A stretch of DNA of 64,000 bases from NCBI GenBank assembly GCA_004555265.1, contig SFIQ01000008.1, positions 107,758-171,757 of the forward strand. Reading direction: 5' to 3'. The stretch comes from Ruminococcus sp. GTDB taxonomy: Bacteria; Bacillota; Clostridia; Oscillospirales; Acutalibacteraceae. The notes under the pieces were generated by a model. The model saw only the letters and a program-made list of their open reading frames with translations, ran no database searches and had not been told where the DNA came from. The position numbers and the translations under genes are program-made. Below, piece by piece: positions 26,392 through 36,100 of this stretch; the stretch's first letter is position 1, and every line of letters begins with the position of its first letter.

Positions 26392-28146
26392 GTGTCAGTC
26401 AATCAAATATACGGCATCAACGGGCCTGTTGTCACCGTCAAAGGCGAAACGGACCTCGGGATGCTCGAAACGGTTTTTGTCGGCAACAATCGCTTAATCG
26501 GTGAGGTTATCGGCTTAAATCAGGACTTTACCACCATTCAGGTGTATGAGGAGACCGCAGGGCTTACCGTCGGCGAGCCGATTTATTCGACCGGCGCACC
26601 GATGTGCGTGACCTTAGGCCCGGGGTTGCTTGGCAATATTTTTGACGGCATTCAGCGCCCGCTGCCCGCCATCGAAGCAAAATACGGCGCATTTATCGGG
26701 CGCGGCGCGCAGTTTGCGGCGCTCGATACCGAAAAGAAATATGCTGTGACACTTGCCGTCAAGGTCGGCGACCGTGTTTCGGGCGGCGATGTGTTCGCTA
26801 CCTGCCCCGAGACCTCGACGATTACGCATAAAGCTATGGTGCCGCCCGCAGTTTCGGGTGAAATTGTTTCGGTCAATCCCGACGGGCAATATACCGTCGA
26901 AGCGCCGCTTGCCGTTTTGAAAACGGACGCGGGCAAAACGGTGGAATTGACCCTTTCGCAAAAATGGCCGATTCGTACCCCCAGACCGACCGCGAAACGC
27001 CTGCCTGCGAACAAACCGCTTGTTACGGGACAACGTGTGATTGATACCGTGTTACCGATTGCAAAAGGCGGCGCGGCGGCAATCCCCGGGGGCTTCGGTA
27101 CGGGCAAAACGATGACACAGCACCAACTTGCCAAATGGTGTGACGCGGATATTATCATCTATGTCGGTTGCGGCGAACGCGGCAACGAAATGACGCAGGT
27201 TTTGGAGGAATTCTCGGAGCTTGTTGACCCGCGCACAGGCAAACCGCTGTTGGAGCGCACGGTATTGATTGCCAACACCTCGAATATGCCCGTGGCGGCG
27301 CGTGAGGCGTCGATTTACACGGGTATTACGCTCGCTGAATACTACCGCGATATGGGCTACCATACCGCATTGATGGCGGACTCGACTTCCCGTTGGGCGG
27401 AGGCGTTGCGCGAAATCTCGGGCAGACTCGAAGAAATGCCCGCCGACGAGGGCTTCCCCGCGTATTTGCCCTCGCGTCTTTCCGAATTCTATGAGCGTTC
27501 GGGCTATGTCGAGAACTTAAACGGCACCGAGGGGTCTGTCACCTTAATCGGCGCGGTTTCGCCGCAGGGCTCTGATTTCTCCGAGCCTGTCACGCAAAAC
27601 ACGAAGCGGTTTACCCGTTGCTTTTGGGCGCTCGACAAATCTTTGGCGTATGCGCGCCATTATCCCGCAATCAACTGGAATCTTTCATACAGCGAGTATT
27701 TGGGTGACCTCTCTAATTGGTACCGCGACAATGTTGCGCCCGATTTTATGAAATGCCGCGAGGAGCTTTGCACCCTGCTTGCCGAGGAAAATTCCTTAAT
27801 GGAAATCGTGAAACTCATCGGTGCAGATGTGCTGCCCGATGACCAAAAACTGATTATTGAGATTGCGCGCGTCATTCGCGTGGGCTTTTTACAGCAAAAT
27901 GCGTTCCATAAGGACGATACCTTCGTCCCGCTGGAAAAGCAATATAAAATGATGTATGTCATTCTGCATTTGTATCACCGTGCGCGCGAGGTCGTTGCGC
28001 GGCAGGTGCCCATTTCCAAATTGCTGGCAACGGGGCTTTTTGACAAGCTGATCAAAATGAAATACGATGTCCCGAATGACAATCTGTCCTTGCTTGACGA
28101 ATACAGCAAAGAAATTGACACCGTTATGGACGGCTTATTGCGATAA
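26392..28146 (+). CDS. ntpA: V-type ATPase catalytic subunit A
   Basis: A 584-residue catalytic subunit. The N-terminal barrel begins VNQIYGINGPVVTVKG. The bulge domain contains MVPPAVSGEIVSVNPDGQYTV. The P-loop GGFGTGKT is near residue 233, and VYVGCGERGNE-type (IIYVGCGERGNEMT) and MADSTSRWAEALREISGRLEEMPADEG are the conserved nucleotide-site and Walker B regions. I use the GTG at 26392 because GAGGAG lies eight bases before it; the GTG at 26383 overlaps the ntpE stop and is too close. It couples ATP hydrolysis or synthesis to rotation. Confidence 0.96.
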   Translation: MSVNQIYGINGPVVTVKGETDLGMLETVFVGNNRLIGEVIGLNQDFTTIQVYEETAGLTVGEPIYSTGAPMCVTLGPGLLGNIFDGIQRPLPAIEAKYGAFIGRGAQFAALDTEKKYAVTLAVKVGDRVSGGDVFATCPETSTITHKAMVPPAVSGEIVSVNPDGQYTVEAPLAVLKTDAGKTVELTLSQKWPIRTPRPTAKRLPANKPLVTGQRVIDTVLPIAKGGAAAIPGGFGTGKTMTQHQLAKWCDADIIIYVGCGERGNEMTQVLEEFSELVDPRTGKPLLERTVLIANTSNMPVAAREASIYTGITLAEYYRDMGYHTALMADSTSRWAEALREISGRLEEMPADEGFPAYLPSRLSEFYERSGYVENLNGTEGSVTLIGAVSPQGSDFSEPVTQNTKRFTRCFWALDKSLAYARHYPAINWNLSYSEYLGDLSNWYRDNVAPDFMKCREELCTLLAEENSLMEIVKLIGADVLPDDQKLIIEIARVIRVGFLQQNAFHKDDTFVPLEKQYKMMYVILHLYHRAREVVARQVPISKLLATGLFDKLIKMKYDVPNDNLSLLDEYSKEIDTVMDGLLR

Positions 28147-28158
28147 GGAGGCGGCGAA

Positions 28159-29532
28159 ATGGTACTGAAACATTTAAAATTGGACAGCGTCAACGGTTCG
28201 CTTGCCACTTTAAACGGCATTACGGACGCCGCCAATGAGGAAATTGTGCAAATGCACTTGCAGGACGGCACTTCGCGCACAGGACGTGTGGTGAAAATCG
28301 ACGGGGACAAGGTAGCGGTACAAGTGTTTGAGGGCACACGCGGCATGTCGATGTCGAATACCGAAACCGTATTCACGGGCAAGCCGATGGAAATTGCGCT
28401 TTCGCCCGAAATCTTAGGGCGTGTGTTTGACGGCCTCGGTCGGCCGATTGACGGCTTAGGCGATGTATATCCTGTGGAAAAACGCGATGTCAACGGTGCG
28501 CCGATCAACCCCGTTTCGCGCGAATATCCGCGAAACTTTATTCAAACGGGGATTTCCTCGATTGACGCGCTCGCTACCTTAATCCGCGGGCAAAAATTGC
28601 CGATTTTTTCGGGCTCGGGTATGCAGCACAACGAGCTTGCCGTGCAAATTGTGCGGCAGTCCTCTCTGTCGGACGGCAACGATTTCGCAGTTGTGTTTGC
28701 GGCAATGGGCGTGAAAAACGATGTCGCGCAGTATTTCCGCACTTCGTTTGAGGAAGCGAATGTGATGAACCGTGTGGTGATGCTGTTAAATCTTGCAAAT
28801 GACCCGATTATCGAGCGAATTATGACGCCGAAATGCGCGCTGACCATCGCCGAGTATTTGGCGTTCACCTTGCACAAGCACATTTTGGTGATTTTAACCG
28901 ATATGACCTCTTATGCAGAAGCGTTGCGGGAGTTTTCCGGCTCCAAAGGCGAAATCCCCGGCAGAAAGGGTTTTCCCGGCTATTTGTATTCGGATTTGGC
29001 GTCTTTGTATGAGCGCGCGGGGATGATAAAGGGCGTGGAAGGGTCGGTAACGCAAATCCCGATTTTGACGATGCCCAATGATGACATTACCCACCCCATT
29101 CCGGACCTCACGGGCTACATTACCGAGGGGCAAATCGTATTGAGCCGCGAACTCGGTGCCAAGGGCATTTACCCGCCCGTCGATGTTTTGCCGTCGCTGT
29201 CGCGTTTGATGAAAGACGGCATCGGCGCGGGATTTACGCGCGAGGATCACGCCGCGCTTGCCAATCAGTTGCTGGCGACCTATTCCAAGGTGCAGGACGC
29301 CAAGGCGCTCGCGTCGGTCATCGGCGAAGATGAATTGTCCGCAGAGGATAAACTGCTGATGGCGTTCGGGCGCGAATTTGAAGCAAAGTTCTTAAATCAA
29401 AGCTTTACCGAAAACCGCAGTATCGAGCAAACGCTCGACCTCGGTTGGACGCTTTTGTCGATGTTGCCGCGCAAAATGCTTGACCGCGTGGATGACGCGA
29501 TTTTGGATGCGCATTACATCGGCGAGCAATAA
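28159..29532 (+). CDS. ntpB: V-type ATPase non-catalytic subunit B
   Basis: A 457-residue subunit alternating with A in the head. SPEILGRVFDGLGRPID, INPVSREYPRNFIQTGISSIDALATLIRGQKLPIFSG-type segments and FGREFEAKFLNQSF are the family landmarks. The P-loop is replaced (FSGSGMQHNE), as expected for the non-catalytic subunit. GGAGGCGGCGAA precedes the ATG. Length matches relatives (455-460). Confidence 0.96.
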   Translation: MVLKHLKLDSVNGSLATLNGITDAANEEIVQMHLQDGTSRTGRVVKIDGDKVAVQVFEGTRGMSMSNTETVFTGKPMEIALSPEILGRVFDGLGRPIDGLGDVYPVEKRDVNGAPINPVSREYPRNFIQTGISSIDALATLIRGQKLPIFSGSGMQHNELAVQIVRQSSLSDGNDFAVVFAAMGVKNDVAQYFRTSFEEANVMNRVVMLLNLANDPIIERIMTPKCALTIAEYLAFTLHKHILVILTDMTSYAEALREFSGSKGEIPGRKGFPGYLYSDLASLYERAGMIKGVEGSVTQIPILTMPNDDITHPIPDLTGYITEGQIVLSRELGAKGIYPPVDVLPSLSRLMKDGIGAGFTREDHAALANQLLATYSKVQDAKALASVIGEDELSAEDKLLMAFGREFEAKFLNQSFTENRSIEQTLDLGWTLLSMLPRKMLDRVDDAILDAHYIGEQ

Positions 29533-29568
29533 AACGCAACGAAAAATTTGTACGGGAGGTGACTTGCA

Positions 29569-30183
29569 TTGGCGCAGATTTTTCCGACCAAAGCCAATTT
29601 AATGGCAACGCAAAAATCATTGGAATTGGCAAAACTCGGCTATGAGCTGATGGATCGCAAACGCAATATTTTGGTGCGTGAAATGATGCAGTTGGTGGAC
29701 GAAGCAAAGACGGTCGAAAGCCGTATCGGCGAAGCGTACAAAGAAGCGTACGGGTATTTGCGCCTTGCCAATATCACCTTGGGACTGTGCGGCAATTTCG
29801 CCCGCGCCGTACCGGTCGAAACCGCTTTGGAAATTGACTGTAAAAGCGTGATGGGCGTGGAAATCCCAACTGTGACCTTGCCCGAAACACAGCCGCACCC
29901 GCATTACGGCTTTCGCAACACCAATTCTTATTTGGACGAGGCATATATTCGGTTTAACGAGGTCAAACAGTTGACCGCACGCCTTGCCGAAGTGCAGGCG
30001 TCGGTGTTCCGCTTGGCGGATGCCGTCAAAAAGACGCAAAAACGCGCCAACGCCTTGAACAATATTATGATTCCGCAGTTTACCGAAACGGTGAAATTCA
30101 TCACCGAGGCGCTCGACGAAAAGGAACGCGAGGATTTCACACGGCTGAAAGTGGTCAAAAGTCAAAAAGAAAAGGCAAAATAA
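29569..30183 (+). CDS. ntpD: V-type ATPase subunit D (rotor shaft)
   Basis: A 204-residue coiled-coil shaft subunit. IFPTKANLMATQKSLELAKLGYELMDRKR at the N-terminus and TQKRANALNNIMIPQF near the C-terminus are the two halves of the antiparallel coiled coil and are highly characteristic. The TTG start is set by GGGAGG nine bases upstream. It is the last gene of the operon, followed by a terminator. Confidence 0.93.
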   Translation: MAQIFPTKANLMATQKSLELAKLGYELMDRKRNILVREMMQLVDEAKTVESRIGEAYKEAYGYLRLANITLGLCGNFARAVPVETALEIDCKSVMGVEIPTVTLPETQPHPHYGFRNTNSYLDEAYIRFNEVKQLTARLAEVQASVFRLADAVKKTQKRANALNNIMIPQFTETVKFITEALDEKEREDFTRLKVVKSQKEKAK

Positions 30184-30222
30184 ACGGAATAGCCGGTTCC
30201 AAAATACTTTACATTGGTTTGC

Positions 30223-30252
30223 GCACCTCTCCAAAACGGAGGGGTGCTTTTT
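30223..30252 (+). terminator. Terminator of the V-ATPase operon
   Basis: A 10-bp stem (30223-30232 with 30238-30247) with a 5-base loop and a T5 run, about 40 bases after the ntpD stop. Confidence 0.85.
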
Positions 30253-30275
30253 GTTGGCGTGAAACATAAATTGGG

Positions 30276-30690
30276 GTTTGTGGGGGTGTTTTTGGAACGA
30301 ACGAAATACAGGATTAGGGTAGGGCGGGGTGATTCCCCTGATAGGGGAAATGTCTGCGAAGCAGACAAAAGTCTCAAACCAAGTATAAAATGTGCGAGAT
30401 GAGATTCTTCGCCTGTCGGCTCAGAATGACAAGCGGGCGATTCGTGAATCGCCCCTGCAACCGTAGGGAACGGTCTTGACCGTTCCGATTGAAAAATAAA
30501 AATGCAACGCGAGCGTAGGGGGCGACGACTCGGCGCCCCGTTGTAGGGGCGGGTTTCCACGCCCGCCCGCCGATTTTGATGTGATTTTGCGGAACAACAC
30601 AGAGGTTGTTCCCTACTCGTAGGGGCGAACTGTGTTCGCCCGCGTAATTTGATATATTTTACGGAACGGTCAAGACCGTTCCCTACACGC
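30276..30690. repeat. Block of interspersed palindromic repeats
   Basis: About 400 gene-free bases made almost wholly of short palindromes: a 31-base unit GAGATTCTTC-N10-TCAGAATGACA (30401-30431), then stems at 30435-30454, 30467-30486, about 30518-30539, about 30546-30569, 30591-30611, 30621-30640 and 30663-30683. Most have GTAGGG (or its complement CCCTAC) fused to one side, while the stem sequence differs between units. The units at 30463-30486 and 30663-30685 share the same stem in opposite orientation. Related units are at 9.9-10.05 kb and 57.86 kb. Confidence 0.8.
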
Positions 30691-30706
30691 ACAAAATACA
30701 GGGGAT

Positions 30707-30738
30707 ATAAAAACGGTAAGGCAAGCACCTTACCGTTT
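30707..30738. terminator. Terminator of the diguanylate cyclase gene
   Basis: A perfect 11-bp stem (30711-30721 with 30728-30738) followed on the minus strand by a T5 run, about 25 bases after the stop codon. Confidence 0.85.
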
Positions 30739-30761
30739 TGTGTTGCAAAAACATCTGTGTT

Positions 30762-31943
30762 TTATAATGTATACATTTTTCCGTTTAGACAAACGCGGTT
30801 TCTACCCTCGTTTTTTGCGCGGTACAAATTCTCGTCTGCGGCTTTGATGTGAATGTGCAAAGACTCGTCTAACTGTGTTTGCACCGTGACCGCGCCGATG
30901 GACACCGTGACAAACTTCTCAAAATCGGGTTTTCCGGATTTCAGCCCCATTTTGGCAATGGATTTTTGCAAATGCAACAGATTTTCCGCGGAACGCCCCG
31001 CGTCCTCACCGACAAAAACGATTAAAAATTCCTCTCCGCCGTAGCGGCAGACAATATCGGTTTTTCTGCGGTAGTTTTCCGCAAGACAGCCTGCCACCAA
31101 CCGTAAACAGCGGTCGCCCTGTTCGTGCCCGTATGTATCGTTGTAACTTTTGAAAAAGTCAATATCCAAAATTGCAACGGTCAGCGGGGCGCCGACACGC
31201 GCGGTGTAGTCGAGCAAGATTTCCGCACGCTTTTGCATACCGCGGCGGTTTAAGAGTTTGGTTAACTCGTCATATTCCGCAAGCATGGATAACTGTTCCA
31301 TCGCAAGGTGATTGGACATATAATCGGAATACTTTACATAAGCGGCGGCTATGCAAAATGCCGTAACGCCGAAGACAAAGATAATAGAGGGGAGCGGGGC
31401 TTCTGTGGACAGCATAATGCACAACTGCGCCGCAAGGGAGATTAAAAAATACGGCATGGAAAACGCCGGCCGAAATACCGGTAACAACGACAAAAGCAAC
31501 ACATAAATCAAATACTGCAAAAATGTGCCCGTGTCGCGCGCCTCTATGTAACTGCAAATCATCAGACTGACTGTGCACAGCGCCCAAAAAAGCCCTGCGG
31601 AGACCCGTTCGGTTCTTTGCGACGCGCCGCCGTGGGAAAGTTCCTTATCCATACAAACCAAAATTAGAATCGTTGTGCAAAGCATGACGGAAAACACAAT
31701 CACATATACGGTTTTTAAAGTCGGGTTGCTGTTGCCGATTAAATGGTACAGCATACCGCAAAACTCAATAAAGACCATCAGTAAGGTGGAGGGAATGAGT
31801 TTTAAATAGTTTCGGTGCATACGGTTTTCATCCACTTTTTTATGCACAGCGTCGGTCTTGGCGGCTTTTAACGCGGCAGAAACATTCATTTTGCGTAAGA
31901 ACTCCAACCGAATACGCTGTAACTCTAAACGGATGTATTTCAT
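30762..31943 (-). CDS. Membrane-bound diguanylate cyclase (GGDEF)
   Basis: A 393-residue protein with about six membrane helices (roughly 48-215) and a cytoplasmic C-terminal GGDEF domain that would make cyclic di-GMP from two GTP. RRGMQKRAE, ILDIDFFKSYNDTYGHEQGD and the active-site GGEEF are intact. RKTD lies five residues before GGEEF and is a proper RxxD product-inhibition site. VSIGAV and AADENLYRAKNEGRNRV close the domain. No EAL or HD-GYP gene is in the window. The minus-strand upstream region has a TATAAT at 31967-31972 without a good -35 box. The ATG is preceded by AAGGTG. Confidence 0.93.
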   Translation of the reverse strand: MKYIRLELQRIRLEFLRKMNVSAALKAAKTDAVHKKVDENRMHRNYLKLIPSTLLMVFIEFCGMLYHLIGNSNPTLKTVYVIVFSVMLCTTILILVCMDKELSHGGASQRTERVSAGLFWALCTVSLMICSYIEARDTGTFLQYLIYVLLLSLLPVFRPAFSMPYFLISLAAQLCIMLSTEAPLPSIIFVFGVTAFCIAAAYVKYSDYMSNHLAMEQLSMLAEYDELTKLLNRRGMQKRAEILLDYTARVGAPLTVAILDIDFFKSYNDTYGHEQGDRCLRLVAGCLAENYRRKTDIVCRYGGEEFLIVFVGEDAGRSAENLLHLQKSIAKMGLKSGKPDFEKFVTVSIGAVTVQTQLDESLHIHIKAADENLYRAKNEGRNRVCLNGKMYTL

Positions 31944-32044
31944 AGCTGCACCTTCTTTCCAAGTTTATTATACACGAAAACCGTCGAAGAAAAAAGTGAA
32001 TATTTCGTAACACCGCGCACAAATTTTCATACGATGTATTGAAG

Positions 32045-32076
32045 TTTTAAACTTTTAAACTTTTAAACTTTTAAAC
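32045..32076. repeat. Four tandem TTTTAAAC octamers
   Basis: Four exact head-to-tail copies of TTTTAAAC, followed by a partial fifth (TTTA). The array ends about 15 bases before the AGGAGG ribosome binding site of the Cys-rich gene, so it lies in its promoter or leader. Copy-number changes there could alter expression. Confidence 0.85.
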
Positions 32077-32103
32077 TTTATTTTACTTACAGGAGGAGTC
32101 TGT

Positions 32104-32958
32104 ATGTCAGAGAACAAAGGCTGTTGCCAGCCTGACAAACTTCCCAGAATCCGCGAGGCGGTTTGTATTGACACAAATCGTGTGTACGATTCCTGCGCTG
32201 ACAAGGATTGCCTTGCCGACCTGCGCGTGTATTTTCCGCCGCATTGTCAGGAGATTGTGGAGCACGCCACGAATGTGCGCTGTCGCGGCACGGAGATATT
32301 AAATGTATTTATGGATGTGGAAAAAGTGCCGTTCAACCGCGGCTGTTATTCCGTGGACATAACCTTTTTCTTTAAGGTGACGGTGGAAGCGTTTTCGGCA
32401 ATGCCCGGCGCGCCCGTCACGCTGTGCGGCTTTTCGACTTACTCGAAAAAATGCATTTTGTACGGCAGTGACGGCAATGTGCGCGTTTATTCGTCCGAAT
32501 ACCGTGCCGACGGCGACGATAATCAGTTGCTTCCGACCAATACGAATCCGCGCGCCAAAATTCAGGTTGCAGACCCCATTTGTCTGGACGCAAAGCTTTG
32601 CCGTCCGTGCGACTGCTGCAACAGCCTGTCAGAGAGCTGTATGCCCATTCCGCGCTGTGTGCGCCGTGCGTTCTCGGAGGATTTCCCCGAGGATATGGGC
32701 ACCGCTATGCGCGAAAACAAGGTTGTGGCGGTTACTATCGGGATTTTCACGATCATTCAGTTGGAGCGCGATGTGCAAATGCTCATTCCCGCGTATGATT
32801 TCTGTATTCCGCAAAAAGAGTGCAGTTGTGATACCGACGACCCGTGCGAAACCTTCCGCAAAATTCAGTTCCCCGTGGACGCTTTCTTCCCGCCGCATGA
32901 CCAAAAGAACGGCTGTTGCAAAACCGCCGAGCCGTTCTGCACCGCCTGCGGGGAGTAA
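32104..32958 (+). CDS. Cysteine-rich conserved hypothetical protein
   Basis: A 284-residue protein with about 25 cysteines (near 9%), no signal peptide and no membrane helix. From memory I recognise it as one of a set of hypothetical proteins conserved in Clostridia, with landmarks DSCADKDCLADLRVYF, VPFNRGCYSVDITFFFKV and YSKKCILYGSDGNVRVYSS, but no function is established that I know of. The clustered cysteines (CRPCDCCNSLSESC, ECSCDTDDPC, CCKTAEPFCTACGE) suggest metal binding or disulfide cross-linking, as in spore-coat-like proteins; that is inference. AGGAGG precedes the ATG and a terminator follows, so it is a single-gene unit. Confidence 0.8.
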   Translation: MSENKGCCQPDKLPRIREAVCIDTNRVYDSCADKDCLADLRVYFPPHCQEIVEHATNVRCRGTEILNVFMDVEKVPFNRGCYSVDITFFFKVTVEAFSAMPGAPVTLCGFSTYSKKCILYGSDGNVRVYSSEYRADGDDNQLLPTNTNPRAKIQVADPICLDAKLCRPCDCCNSLSESCMPIPRCVRRAFSEDFPEDMGTAMRENKVVAVTIGIFTIIQLERDVQMLIPAYDFCIPQKECSCDTDDPCETFRKIQFPVDAFFPPHDQKNGCCKTAEPFCTACGE

Positions 32959-32982
32959 ACCGATTTTTCAAAAAACAACAGG

Positions 32983-33024
32983 ACGCACAGCGGTGTGCTA
33001 TTCGCGCGCCGTTGTGCGTTTTTT
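32983..33024 (+). terminator. Terminator of the Cys-rich gene
   Basis: An 11-bp stem (32983-32993 with 33009-33019, one G-T pair) followed by a T6 run. Confidence 0.85.
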
Positions 33025-33025
33025 G

Positions 33026-33054
33026 TTGACGGGAGGCGGGTTGTTTGCTATACT
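33026..33054 (+). promoter_or_regulatory. Promoter of the S8 protease gene
   Basis: TTGACG (33026-33031), 17-base spacer, TATACT (33049-33054), directly after the preceding terminator. Confidence 0.7.
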
Positions 33055-33131
33055 GATTCTATGCGGAATAAAATTTAGCGGAAAACCAATTGAAATGATT
33101 GCAGCGCAAAAGGGCTGCGGGAGGAATTACG

Positions 33132-36100
33132 ATGAAAAAATGGCTGAGCATATTGCTATGTGTAATGTTTTTACTGTCTTCGGTTTCAATCGGCGTGTCT
33201 GCGTTGCCTGAAACGGCGCGGGAATTGTCTTTTGACGCCTTTGCCGAGCAAACCGCTGCGTTGATTCGGGACGCCGCTGTTGGTGTGCAACCGCAGGGCG
33301 GCACATACAGCGCGGCCAAGCGATTTTCAAATGTCGCAGGCGCGGAGTATTCGGAAGCGGATTTTGAAACGGCGCGGCTGATTGTCTGCTCCGAAAAAAG
33401 TACGCTGGATACGCTCGGGGCAGTCAACTATGTTTCGGGCTTTGATAATTTACATATTTTGCAGTATGAAACCCCTGCGGCGGCACAGTCGGCATATGCC
33501 TATTATGCAAAACAGGCGTATGTAGACTATGTTGAGCCTGACCGCATGCGGTCGTTAGAGGAAACGACGGCGCCTGCGTCTGTCGATTTGACGCCGCAAG
33601 CGGCAACAGAAGAAGAAATCGAACAAAACCTGCAAGCCACACGCACCGCCATTGGGGCGGATATTTTGCAGGCGCGTCTTGCAGAAAATCACATTACCTA
33701 CACGAAAACCGTTGCCGTTGCCGTTATTGACACGGGCGTGGAGTCCGAGCACCCGCTGTTAAAGGGCAGGGTGGTTGCCACCGGCAAAAACTTTTCAAGT
33801 GACAAGGTCGGCGATTCTTCGGAGGATAATAACGGGCACGGCACGCATGTGGCGGGCATTATTGTAACCAATACACTTGACAATGTGGTCATTCAGCCGT
33901 ATAAAGTGTTGAATGCACGCGGTGAAGGGTCGGAGATGCAGATTTATCTCGGCATTAAAGCGGCTGTCAAAGACGGTGTGCAGGTCATCAATATGAGCCT
34001 CGGCGGTTACGGATATTCGCAAACATTGCAGAATGTGCTCAAAGAAGCGGCATATCAGAACGGAATTATTCCCGTAGCGTCTGCGGGAAACGATGCGTTG
34101 AATTTAGACGATTACTATTCTTCCCCTGCGAGTTTTCAGGAATGTATTACGGTGGTTTCACACAGCAGTTTCAATCGACTTTCCGACTTTTCCAATTACG
34201 GAACAGCTTGCGATGTTGCCGCGCCCGGCGAAAATGTTTACAGTTCTTATTTTGGCGGGCGATATAAAACACTTTCCGGCACCTCTATGGCCGCGCCGTT
34301 TGTCTCGGCGGCTGTTACCTATATTGTATTGTCAACAAAATATCCGACACTCTCAACGGTGCGTGCGGAATTAAAAAAATACGCTACAACCTTGTATTAT
34401 GCACGCGACTGTTTAGACAATCCCATCTGTGTCAATCTTTCCCTTTACAAAAGCAACGCACAACAAGTACCGACACCGGAGCCGAGTATTCCCTCGGGGG
34501 ATTTCACCGAAAAAACCTCGCTGTACCTGACCTGTGCCGACAAACAGGCAACCCTGTATTACCGTGCGGATAACGGATATTGGAGACCGTACCCGACTGG
34601 CGGAATATCCCTTTCTTATGATAAAAAAATAGATGTGATTGCATATCGGGACGGCTTTTTGGCAAGCGAGCCGTTGCATTTGGAGTACATACGGAAATAT
34701 TTAACGCCCGAGGAACAATATACCATCACCGATGACGGGGTGATTACGAAGTGTTTAGGCTCGGAAACCGACCGCGTCATTCCGGGGGAAGTGCGCGGCA
34801 TTCCCGTGCGCGCATTGGCGGACAATTTGTTTAAAGATTCGGATATTACCAGCATTATTTTGCCGGATTCTTTAACCACCATCGGGATGAAAACCTTTTA
34901 TCATTGTACCAAATTGCAATATGTGCAGGGAAACGGGCTGACAACAATAGGCAAATATGCCTTCTGGGAATGTAAAAAGTTGCAAACTGTGGAAGGCTCA
35001 AACATACAAACGGTTGAAAACTTTGCCTTTCAATCTTGCTCGGCACTTTGTGAATTTGATTTTACGAATGTGGAATATATCGGGGAGAACAGTTTTAATA
35101 AGACGGAAAGTCTGCGCACGGTGTACGCGGAAAAGGTGCATTCTATTGATAACTACGCTTTTGCCGACAGTGGTGTGCGGACGGTTGTTTTACAGAGCAC
35201 GGTGGAATTCGGTGCAGATTCCTTCCGAGGTTGCCGGAATTTGGAGTCGGTTGCCTTGGGCGGCAACGGTTGCTTGAGTACGGATACTTTCAGCGGTTGT
35301 TCTGCCCTAACTTCGGTTGATGCCCCGAACATTACCGTGCTTGGTATCAGTGCTTTCAGCGGATGCACATCTTTGCAAATGGTTGCATTTCCGATGGTGG
35401 AGGAATTCCAAGGAAAAGTATTTGAAAATTGTAAAAATCTGCGCAGCGTTTCTGCTCCGCAGGCCAAGAGTTTGGGCGGTGACTCTTTCGGGCGTGATTT
35501 TGTTGACTGTACAGCGTTGGAAGAAGTGTTTCTGCCGAGCGTCACAACCGTCGGAGAATTAGAATTTGCCAACTGTACCGCATTAAAGGAATTGTGGTTG
35601 CCTGCTTTGCAGGAAGTGCCGAAAGACTTGTTTTCCGGCAGCGAAACTGCACAGGTGATTTTGTTAGACACGGTTAAGAAAATTTACAGTCTGCCTAAAA
35701 ATGTAAAGATTGCAGTTCCCGCGTGTGCCACTTGGATTGTTGCCGATAATCCAGGCGGCGTAGAGATGTATGGTACAAGCGGTACTTTCGGCGCGGCTTG
35801 GGCGGCAATCAACGGCAGTACTTTCACACAGATTTCACAGGATACGGCAATTATTGAGGATGTGCCGGCAGAATACACAGACGCAAGCCAAACCCTTTCT
35901 GCGCTGGTGGTCGGGTTTAACCGCACCTATCAATGGTACGCCAATACCGAGCCGAGCAATATCGGCGGTACCGCGATTGCGGGCGCGACCGCGCGGAATT
36001 TTGACCCGTTGCAATATGACCCCGCGCCGTATTATTATTGTGTTGTACGAAGCCAAGACGGCAACCGCACACCTGTATATATCCGCACCGGGGTAACCGC

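Noticed and set aside
30435..30690. CRISPR array
   Set aside because: The units are palindromes with differing stems and only a short shared GTAGGG edge; there is no constant repeat with unique spacers of uniform length and no cas gene.
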